A stretch of DNA of 36,289 nucleotides, from assembly GCA_030527665.1 (NCBI GenBank), contig JAUNAK010000025.1, forward strand, positions 1-36,289, read 5' to 3'. Below the pieces are notes generated by a model. That model had not been told where the DNA came from. It was given only the letters and a program-made list of their open reading frames with translations, and did no database searches. Below, in pieces: positions 1 through 6,226 of this stretch. Numbering within the stretch: the stretch's first letter is position 1; every line of letters begins with the position of its first letter. The position numbers were made by a program, and so were the translations under genes. Origin of the DNA: Eubacteriales bacterium (lineage in GTDB: Bacteria; Bacillota; Clostridia; Lachnospirales; Lachnospiraceae).

Positions 1-333
1 GTCTGTGCAGGTGCATTTTGTGTGTGTTACCCGCCACATACCGTAACCACACATACAGTAACGGCCGCATCGACGACAAATACAACGGACAGCAGTACGC
101 AGACCGGAAGTTCCGGTACACAGACACAGACTGCACCTGCACAGACAGTTACCACACAGACAGTAACTGCCGCACAGACCGGTTACTTTGATCAGGTACT
201 TCCGTTTATGATCGCGCTGGGAAGCGCAGGAATGGTATTCTGGATCGCTCTTCATTTCCTGCTGAATCAGGTACGTGCCGAGAAGGCAGAGTTTTATACA
301 GCCAGAAGAGCAGAAGCGAGAAACAGAAAGTAA
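1..333 (+). CDS. Unidentified Thr-rich one-pass membrane protein, C-terminal fragment
   Basis: The reading frame is open from the first base, so this is the 3' end of a longer gene. A GTG at 22 is in frame but has no ribosome binding site and is probably internal. About 60 residues are a low-complexity Thr/Gln/Ser/Ala linker. It holds two near-copies of the decapeptide TVTTHTVTAA (the second has Q for H), visible in DNA at about 39-69 and 145-175. A hydrophobic segment follows (from VLPFMIALG to ALHFLL), then a short basic, probably cytoplasmic tail ending in RNRK. This architecture (extracytoplasmic part, flexible stalk, one helix, cationic tail) is seen in many Gram-positive envelope proteins. 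I cannot name the family. It is followed by an intrinsic terminator. Confidence 0.6.
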   Translation, partial: VCAGAFCVCYPPHTVTTHTVTAASTTNTTDSSTQTGSSGTQTQTAPAQTVTTQTVTAAQTGYFDQVLPFMIALGSAGMVFWIALHFLLNQVRAEKAEFYTARRAEARNRK

Positions 334-414
334 CAATTTTGGGATTCGGTCAAAGGGGTATTGATCGGAGGCAGAAGATCAGGGGAGATATTTTCTGCAG
401 CATAAATGAAAATC

Positions 415-459
415 AGAAGCTGTATGCCGGAAGTAGGGAACCGGTATACAGCTTCTTTT
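415..459 (+). terminator. Intrinsic terminator after the first gene
   Basis: The stem AGAAGCTGTATGCCGG (415-430) pairs with 441-456 through 16 positions with one G-U wobble. The loop is 10 nt and a short T run follows. Confidence 0.8.
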
Positions 460-585
460 CGTGCGACCGCGAATCTCACAGACGGATCCACGCACAGCTG
501 TGCAGGACAAGGAGACTTGCAGTACCGCACCGAACGGAAACATAGAGAAGCTCTGCTTTGCCGCCTGTATTTGTTGAGAAGACCC

Positions 586-614
586 TTGAAAAAGAAAGAA
601 TATACTGTTAAAAT
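586..614 (+). promoter_or_regulatory. Promoter of the acyl-CoA synthetase/CsoR-like unit
   Basis: TTGAAA (586-591), a 17-bp spacer, then TAAAAT (609-614). It lies about 110 bp before the start codon at 722 and downstream of the preceding terminator. It was found by eye. Confidence 0.5.
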
Positions 615-721
615 GAAAAAGCTGAGTTTTGCACTTTAAAGCGCTGATGCGTGCCGCCGGGGCGGTCGGTAAGGTGCAGGATATACGAAGTAACAAAGAT
701 GCAGGAAAGAAGGGTTAGCAA

Positions 722-2365
722 ATGCCTATTACAGATTTACTTGAGAAAAATGCGAAACTGTACGGAAATGAAGTGGCGCTGGTAGAACTGAATCCGGAGA
801 TGAAAGAAACCAGACGGATCACCTGGAAGGAGTTCGATCTGATCCAGCAGACCGATGACAGACCGTACCGACATGAGATCACCTGGGGTGTTTTTGATGA
901 GAAGGCAAACCGTGTTGCCAACATGCTGCTTGCGAAGGGTGTGAAGAGAGGAGACAAGGTTGCTCTTCTTATGATGAACTGCCTGGAATGGCTGCCAATC
1001 TATTTCGGAATTCTGAAGACCGGTGCGCTGGCAGTTCCGTTCAACTTCCGTTATTCTTCCGATGAGATCCTGTATTGTGCAGACCTGGCTGATATTGATA
1101 TTATGTTTTTTGGACCGCAGTTTATCGGCCGTATTGAGGCAATCGAGGATAAGCTGAGCAAAGGCCGTCTGCTGATCTATGTAGGCGAGAACTGTCCGAT
1201 GTTTGCAGACAATTATCTGGAGATGGTGCATGATTTCTCCAGTCAGCCGCCGCTGATTCCGTTGACCGACGATGACGATGCAGCCATCTATTTTTCTTCC
1301 GGTACGACCGGATTCCCGAAGGCAATCCTGCATAAGCATCGTTCACTGACACAGGCGGCCATTGTGGAGCAGCAGCATCACGGACAGACGCACGAGGATG
1401 TATTCCTCTGTATTCCGCCGCTGTATCACACAGGTGCAAAAATGCACTGGTTCGGTTCGCTGATGTCCGGAAGCCGTGCGGTTCTTCTGAAGGGAACAAC
1501 ACCGGATGTTCTGATGTCTGCCATTTCCAACGAGAAATGTTCCATCGTCTGGCTGCTTGTTCCGTGGGCACAGGATGTGCTGGATGCACTGGATCGCGGT
1601 GATATCAAGATCGAGGATTACGATCTGGAGCAGTGGAGACTGATGCATATCGGTGCACAGCCGGTTCCGCCGTCACTGATCCGCCACTGGAAAGAGTATT
1701 TTCCGCATCATCAGTATGATACAAACTACGGTCTTTCCGAATCCATCGGACCCGGCTGCGTTCACCTGGGTGTGGAGAATATTCACAAAGTCGGTGCGAT
1801 CGGTGTTCCGGGATACAACTGGCAGGTTAAGATCGTTAACGAAGACTACACCGAGGTCGAACCCGGACACGAGGGTGAACTTTGTGTCAAGGGTGCCGGC
1901 GTTATGGAATGCTATTACAAAAATCCGGAGGCATCCGCAGAGGTACTGCCGGGGGACGGCTGGCTGAAAACCGGAGACATGGCTGTTCAGGATGAGGACG
2001 GTTTCTACTTCCTGGTAGACCGTAAGAAGGATGTTATCGTATCGGGCGGTGAGAACCTGTATCCGGTTCAGATCGAAGACTTCCTTCGTTCCAATGACAA
2101 GATCCATGATGTTGCTGTTATCGGATTCCCGGATAAACGACTGGGAGAGATCGCCGGTGCGATCATTTCCATCAAACCGGGCATGGAGGCAACCGAAGAG
2201 GAGATCAACGAATTCTGCAAAGGACTGCCGCGTTACAAACGTCCGAAGAAGATCATCTTTGCCGAGGTTCCGAGAAATGCGACCGGTAAGATCGAGAAGC
2301 CGGCACTTCGCAAGAAATATGGTGCAGAGAAGCTGGTAGCAAAAGAGACCAGAGAAGAAAACTAA
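722..2365 (+). CDS. Acyl-CoA synthetase (AMP-forming), ANL superfamily
   Basis: This 547-residue class I adenylate-forming enzyme is expected to activate a carboxylic acid with ATP and join it to CoA in the cytoplasm. The P-loop-like A3 motif SGTTGFPKA starts at S193. A YGLSES motif follows, then GWLKTGD (D419) and a hinge region around DRKKDVIVSGGENLYP. The catalytic lysine candidate K523 sits in NATGKIEK near the C-terminus. All steps therefore look intact. The N-terminal part has a partial internal echo, ITWKEFD then ITWGVFD about 24 residues later, which lengthens the region before the usual DEKANRVANML helix. The substrate cannot be read from the sequence; medium- or long-chain fatty acids or aromatic acids are all possible. 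The ribosome binding site is AAGAAGGG. It is cotranscribed with the metal sensor 21 bp downstream. Confidence 0.88.
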   Translation: MPITDLLEKNAKLYGNEVALVELNPEMKETRRITWKEFDLIQQTDDRPYRHEITWGVFDEKANRVANMLLAKGVKRGDKVALLMMNCLEWLPIYFGILKTGALAVPFNFRYSSDEILYCADLADIDIMFFGPQFIGRIEAIEDKLSKGRLLIYVGENCPMFADNYLEMVHDFSSQPPLIPLTDDDDAAIYFSSGTTGFPKAILHKHRSLTQAAIVEQQHHGQTHEDVFLCIPPLYHTGAKMHWFGSLMSGSRAVLLKGTTPDVLMSAISNEKCSIVWLLVPWAQDVLDALDRGDIKIEDYDLEQWRLMHIGAQPVPPSLIRHWKEYFPHHQYDTNYGLSESIGPGCVHLGVENIHKVGAIGVPGYNWQVKIVNEDYTEVEPGHEGELCVKGAGVMECYYKNPEASAEVLPGDGWLKTGDMAVQDEDGFYFLVDRKKDVIVSGGENLYPVQIEDFLRSNDKIHDVAVIGFPDKRLGEIAGAIISIKPGMEATEEEINEFCKGLPRYKRPKKIIFAEVPRNATGKIEKPALRKKYGAEKLVAKETREEN

Positions 2366-2386
2366 GAAACAGCAGGAGGGGCTCCA

Positions 2387-2833
2387 ATGAGTGAGGCAGT
2401 GCACGAACACGGAAAAAACTCAGTGGAACATCATGAACATGGTCATGCACATACCCATGATCACAGTCATGAACAGGCACATGGTCATGAGCATCTGTCC
2501 AACGCCAGACATGTGCATGTAATGGAAGACGGGAGTGTGATCGAGCATACCCATGAGCATACGCATACCCATACCCATCAGAATACGCAGGCGGTGATCA
2601 ATCGTCTGGCAAGAGCCATCGGTCATCTGGAGAAGGTGAAACGAATGGTGGAGGAAGGGGTGGACTGCTCCGAGGTGCTGATCCAGCTCGCTGCTGTCAA
2701 ATCGGCGCTGAACAATACCGGAAAAGTGATTCTGAAGGATCATATGGAACACTGTATCGTCGATGCGGTGGAAAGCGGTGACACCGATGCCATCGAACAG
2801 ATGAATAAAGCTATCGATCAGTTTATGAAATAA
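2387..2833 (+). CDS. CsoR/RcnR-family metal-sensing repressor with His-rich N-terminal tail
   Basis: This 148-residue protein has two parts. Residues 1-68 carry about 21 histidines, mostly as alternating HxH pairs, a likely Ni/Zn/Co/Cu-binding tail. Residues 69-148 are the all-helical DUF156 domain of CsoR-type repressors. In it, C94, H119 and C123 have the spacing (+25, +29) of the Cys-His-Cys Cu(I) ligands of classical CsoR, so the core suggests copper sensing. The family binds operator DNA as an oligomer and is released by metal. No copper ATPase or chaperone gene is adjacent. The gene follows an acyl-CoA synthetase instead, so its regulon is not evident. The ribosome binding site is GGAGGGG. 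A strong terminator follows. The domain call is firm; the metal is inference. Confidence 0.88.
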   Translation: MSEAVHEHGKNSVEHHEHGHAHTHDHSHEQAHGHEHLSNARHVHVMEDGSVIEHTHEHTHTHTHQNTQAVINRLARAIGHLEKVKRMVEEGVDCSEVLIQLAAVKSALNNTGKVILKDHMEHCIVDAVESGDTDAIEQMNKAIDQFMK

Positions 2834-2861
2834 AGATGGTTCAAAAGTCGGAATAAATGTG

Positions 2862-2896
2862 AAAAAAACCTGCGGGAAGCCCCGCAGGTTTTTTTT
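2862..2896 (+). terminator. Strong intrinsic terminator, possibly bidirectional
   Basis: A run of seven A and CCTGCGGG (2862-2876) pair with CCCGCAGG plus T run (2881-2895) around a 4-nt loop. The A tract on the left arm would serve as a U tract for the minus-strand gene whose stop is at 2997. Confidence 0.9.
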
Positions 2897-2996
2897 GTTA
2901 AGCATGCAAAGAAATCGTCCGGTGAGGTGAACGTTCTCTTTGCTGTAGGTAAGGCTCCTGCTTCAGCAGGCGGCGAGTATTCCCCGATTGGAAATG

Positions 2997-4277
2997 TTAT
3001 CTGTCCTTCACTACCTGGAAGGTATAGAATTTAAGATAATAGGACTCATCGCTGCTCCAGAGGATCGGATGATCCGGTGCCTGGGTACGGAATTCGATCT
3101 GGCGCAGACGGACATGGGCGGATCTGGCTGCTTCGGCAATGGTCTTGCGGAAGAGTTCCGGATCCATAAAGTGGGAACAGGAGCAGGTGGCAAAATAGCC
3201 GCCGTCTTTTACAAGCCGCAGACCGCGGATGTTGATCTCACGATAGCCGCGGACTGCTGCTTTGATCGAAGCTCTGGATTTGGTAAATGCCGGAGGATCC
3301 AGAATGACCACATCAAACTGTTTGCCCTGAGCTTCCAGATCCGGGAGCAGTTCGAATACATCGGCTGCATAGTAATCGATGCGGTCGGAAAGACCGTTCA
3401 GCTTTGCATTTTCCTCTGCCTGCTCAATGGCAAGCTCGGAAGCGTCAACGGAGATGACATGGGAGGCACCGGCATAGGCGGCATTCAGACCGAAGGAGCC
3501 GGTATGGGTAAAGCAGTCCAGAACCTCGGCATCCCGGCAGAGCGGCTGGATCGCCTTCCGGTTCAGTTTCTGATCCAGGAAGAAGCCGGTCTTCTGTCCG
3601 TTTTCCACGTCAACGATATATCGGATTCCATTTTCTGTGATTGGAACCCTGGTATCAAAGGGAGCGGAAAGGAAGCCTTTCACGCGGGGAAGACCTTCTT
3701 TTTCACGTACCTTTGCGTCACTTCTCTCGAAAATACCGCGGATCCGGACATTGTCTTCGGCCAGAATTTCCACAAGAGCCTTCAGGATCGGTTCTTTCAG
3801 TTTTTCGATTCCCAGAGCCAGGGATTCAACGACGAGAATATCTTCATATTTATCTACGGTCAGTCCCGGGAAGAAATCCGCGTCCCCGAAGATCAGCCGA
3901 CAGCTGGAGGTATCGATCACTTTTTTGCGATAGTCCCATGCCGCACGGACACGTTTTTTCAAAAAGGATAAGGTGACGGGCATCTCTTTGGAACGGGAGA
4001 GCAGACGAATACGGATCTTGGAAGAGGTACTGATAAAGCCGTAGCCCATGAAGTAACCGTCAAAATCTTCCACGGAAAGAATATCTCCGTTTTCATAGCT
4101 TCCGGAAACCGAGGCAATCTCATTGTCAAATACCCATGTGCCGCCGGCCTTGATGGTACGGCCTTCGCCTTTTTTTAGACGGACAACGGCGCCGGAGGAC
4201 AGATCTTCGGTTCCTTCGGTCGGAATAGCAGAGGACAGGATGTCGGTCAGCTGTCTGACTTCTGTAATTTCACTCAT
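2997..4277 (-). CDS. rlmI: Class I SAM-dependent rRNA methyltransferase, RlmI-like
   Basis: The 426-residue protein matches the RlmI/YwbD type, which makes 5-methylcytosine in 23S rRNA in the characterised enterobacterial member. An N-terminal PUA RNA-binding domain (AVVRLKKGEGRTIKAGG onward) is followed by a linker. The Rossmann methyltransferase fold has the family signature GQKTGFFLDQ, the SAM loop VLDCFTHTGSFGLNAA and the motif DPPAF. About 28 residues precede the usual start of the PUA domain. The ATG at 4277 has a GGAG 7 nt upstream on the minus strand, so the extension is probably real. It is the only minus-strand gene here and is divergent from scfA. The exact target base is inference. 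Confidence 0.85.
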   Translation of the reverse strand: MSEITEVRQLTDILSSAIPTEGTEDLSSGAVVRLKKGEGRTIKAGGTWVFDNEIASVSGSYENGDILSVEDFDGYFMGYGFISTSSKIRIRLLSRSKEMPVTLSFLKKRVRAAWDYRKKVIDTSSCRLIFGDADFFPGLTVDKYEDILVVESLALGIEKLKEPILKALVEILAEDNVRIRGIFERSDAKVREKEGLPRVKGFLSAPFDTRVPITENGIRYIVDVENGQKTGFFLDQKLNRKAIQPLCRDAEVLDCFTHTGSFGLNAAYAGASHVISVDASELAIEQAEENAKLNGLSDRIDYYAADVFELLPDLEAQGKQFDVVILDPPAFTKSRASIKAAVRGYREINIRGLRLVKDGGYFATCSCSHFMDPELFRKTIAEAARSAHVRLRQIEFRTQAPDHPILWSSDESYYLKFYTFQVVKDR

Positions 4278-4382
4278 ATAGGATCTCCATTCTTAAATGC
4301 AGTGCTGAAACAGCAGTGCTTTTCTGCAGTGTAAGTGACAGCAGACCGGGCATGGATGCAAACACAGTCTGCTGCAGCTAAC

Positions 4383-4391
4383 ATTATAGCA
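4383..4391 (-). promoter_or_regulatory. Extended -10 promoter for the rlmI-like gene
   Basis: The minus strand reads TGCTATAAT here, a consensus -10 with an upstream TGn. No good -35 is visible at 16-18 bp. The implied leader of about 100 nt contains an inverted repeat, CAGCAGAC (4339-4346) with GTCTGCTG (4367-4374). Confidence 0.45.
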
Positions 4392-4450
4392 TTGAAGAGG
4401 GAAAGTGGTGTATCTTTTTATTTCGGTAAGGAAAAGATAGAGTGCGATGA

Positions 4451-4480
4451 TTGACAGCTTTTTCTGCCCTATGCTATAAT
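4451..4480 (+). promoter_or_regulatory. Strong promoter of scfA
   Basis: A perfect TTGACA (4451-4456), an 18-bp spacer and a perfect TATAAT (4475-4480) preceded by TGC (extended -10). This is the closest match to consensus in the window and suggests high expression of the SCIFF peptide. Confidence 0.85.
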
Positions 4481-4531
4481 AGGTCAGACTAATTAAAAGG
4501 CTTAAAAGAAGCTGATCAGGAGGATTTCACG

Positions 4532-4675
4532 ATGAAACACGTTAAGACATTAAATACAAGAAACCTGCAGAACTCTGTTAAAAAAGGCGGCTGCGGCGAG
4601 TGCCAGACATCCTGCCAGTCTGCATGCAAGACATCCTGTACCGTAGGAAATCAGACCTGCGAGCATGCTAAATAA
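4532..4675 (+). CDS. scfA: SCIFF peptide precursor (six cysteines in about 45 residues)
   Basis: This small gene encodes 47 residues beginning MKHVKTLNTRNLQNSV, with six cysteines at 21, 24, 28, 32, 36 and 43. Its size, N-terminal leader and cysteine pattern are those of the SCIFF ribosomally made peptide found broadly in Clostridia. Its maturase installs thioether bonds from cysteine sulfur to another residue's alpha carbon. The N-terminal part should act as leader for maturase recognition, and the Cys-rich C-terminal part is the modified core. The start has an AGGAGG ribosome binding site. A near-consensus promoter lies upstream, and a hairpin terminator or attenuator separates it from the maturase gene. 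The final product and biological role are not evident from the sequence. Confidence 0.95.
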   Translation: MKHVKTLNTRNLQNSVKKGGCGECQTSCQSACKTSCTVGNQTCEHAK

Positions 4676-4698
4676 TTAAATCGTAAGATCAACAGATT

Positions 4699-4749
4699 AA
4701 GAAGTGTTCCTGTTCCCTACGGAGCTGGAACACTTCTTCTTCTTGTCTT
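4699..4749 (+). terminator. Terminator/attenuator between scfA and scfB
   Basis: A 12-bp perfect stem, AAGAAGTGTTCC (4699-4710) with GGAACACTTCTT (4727-4738), is followed by a T-rich but interrupted tail. No promoter is obvious between it and scfB, so partial read-through is likely. That would give more peptide than enzyme transcript. Confidence 0.7.
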
Positions 4750-4779
4750 AAGAATTATTTTTGGATGGGAGAAATTTCA

Positions 4780-6162
4780 TTGGTACATTTATTTAAAAAC
4801 AATGGTTACAATCTCTGTCTGGACGTGAACAGCGGATCCGTGCATGTGCCGGATGATCTGACATACGATGTCCTGACACTGATGAATGAAGAAAAGACAA
4901 AAGAAGAGATCTGTTCTGCTCTTTCCGAAAAATATCCGGCCGAAGAAATTGCGGAATCGATCGAAGAGGTTGAGGAACTGAAGGCAGACGGCCAGCTGTA
5001 TACCGAGGATGCCTACAAGGATGCCATCGACCGCTTCCAGGACAGACCGACAGTTGTAAAAGCACTGTGCCTGCATATTGCCCATGACTGCAATCTTGCC
5101 TGCCGCTACTGCTTTGCGGAAGAGGGTGAGTATCACGGCAGACGAGCCCTGATGTCCTATGAAGTAGGAAGAAAAGCACTGGATTTCCTGATCCGCAAGT
5201 CCGGAACCAGAAGAAATCTGGAGGTGGACTTCTTCGGCGGAGAGCCGACGATGAACTGGCAGGTCGTTAAAGATCTGGTGGCATACGGACGTGAGCAGGA
5301 GAAGTATACAGGCAAGCATTTCCGTTTTACACTGACAACAAACGGTGTGCTGCTGAATGATGAGATCATGGAGTTCTGCAACAAGGAGATGGACAACGTG
5401 GTTCTGTCTCTGGACGGTCGTCCGGAAGTCAATAACCGGATGCGTCCGTTCCGCAACGGCAAGAGCAGCTACGATCTGATCGTTCCGAAATTCCGGAAAT
5501 TTGCGGACAGCCGCAATCAGGACAAATACTATGTACGCGGTACATTTACACATCATAATCTTGATTTTGCAGCCGATGTTCTGCATATGGCAGATCTGGG
5601 ATTCAAGCAGATCTCCATTGAGCCGGTAGTTGCACCTCCGGAAGAGGATTATGCGATCCGTGAAGAGGATCTTCCGATCATCATGGAGCAGTACGACATT
5701 CTGGCCAAAGAGATGATCAAGCGTACCAGAGAGGGAAGAGGCTTCAACTTCTTCCATTTCATGATCGACCTTTCCGGCGGTCCCTGCGTATATAAGAGGC
5801 TTTCCGGCTGCGGTTCCGGTGATGAGTATCTGGCGGTTACCCCCTGGGGTGATCTGTATCCCTGCCACCAGTTTGTAGGAAATGAAAAGTTCCTGCTCGG
5901 AAATGTAGAGGAGGGTATTCTGCGCCCGGATCTGGTGCAGGAATTTAAGAAAGTCAATGTGTATTCCAAGAAGGAATGCTCTGAATGCTTCTCACGTTTC
6001 TTCTGCAGCGGCGGATGCGCAGCAAACTCCTACAATTTCACCGGCGGCATCAATGATGTATACAGGATCGGATGCGAGATGCAGAAAAAACGGATCGAAT
6101 GTTCTCTGATGATCAAGGCCGCTCTTGCCGACGAAGACGGCAATACCCAGGTGAAAGTCTGA
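4780..6162 (+). CDS. scfB: Thioether cross-link-forming SCIFF peptide maturase (radical SAM/SPASM)
   Basis: A 460-residue radical-SAM enzyme. An N-terminal region of about 90 residues (KNNGYNLCLDVNSGSVHV onward) is typical of the SCIFF maturase and likely binds the precursor leader. The radical-SAM cluster motif CNLACRYC gives C104, C108 and C111. A SPASM domain with many cysteines (PWGDLYPCH, then ECSECFSRFFCSGGC) binds auxiliary Fe-S clusters. It is expected to form Cys-to-alpha-carbon thioethers in the adjacent ScfA. An in-frame ATG at 4765 has no ribosome binding site. TTG at 4780 has GGGAG 8 nt upstream and gives the expected start VHLFKNNG, so I chose TTG. The assignment is secure; the start is strong inference. 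Confidence 0.95.
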   Translation: MVHLFKNNGYNLCLDVNSGSVHVPDDLTYDVLTLMNEEKTKEEICSALSEKYPAEEIAESIEEVEELKADGQLYTEDAYKDAIDRFQDRPTVVKALCLHIAHDCNLACRYCFAEEGEYHGRRALMSYEVGRKALDFLIRKSGTRRNLEVDFFGGEPTMNWQVVKDLVAYGREQEKYTGKHFRFTLTTNGVLLNDEIMEFCNKEMDNVVLSLDGRPEVNNRMRPFRNGKSSYDLIVPKFRKFADSRNQDKYYVRGTFTHHNLDFAADVLHMADLGFKQISIEPVVAPPEEDYAIREEDLPIIMEQYDILAKEMIKRTREGRGFNFFHFMIDLSGGPCVYKRLSGCGSGDEYLAVTPWGDLYPCHQFVGNEKFLLGNVEEGILRPDLVQEFKKVNVYSKKECSECFSRFFCSGGCAANSYNFTGGINDVYRIGCEMQKKRIECSLMIKAALADEDGNTQVKV

Positions 6163-6226
6163 TTTCGTATATTGGCAGGTGCGGACCTGCGAAAATATAA
6201 ATATGTAACAATGAGGTAATGGGAAA

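Larger units (their letters stand above)
334..721. other. Intergenic region with a terminator and a promoter
   Basis: This 388-base gap holds the terminator of the upstream gene (415-459) and a promoter for the acyl-CoA synthetase (586-614). Between them (460-585) I see only a short palindrome, GCACAGCTGTGC near 492-503. Short open frames here lack ribosome binding sites and recognisable content, so I call no gene. Confidence 0.5.

Noticed and set aside
2440..2590. Tandem CAT-rich DNA as a possible repeat array
   Set aside because: It simply encodes the HxH-rich tail of the CsoR-like protein; not an array of spaced repeats and not CRISPR.
2957..2970. CCTGC-TTCA-GCAGG hairpin as terminator of the rlmI-like gene
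   Set aside because: No T run follows on the minus strand; the A-tract terminator at 2862-2896 is a better bidirectional candidate.
2988..3971. Plus-strand open frame of 327 codons opposite the rlmI-like gene
   Set aside because: The minus-strand frame carries all methyltransferase motifs and a good ribosome binding site; the plus-strand product has none.
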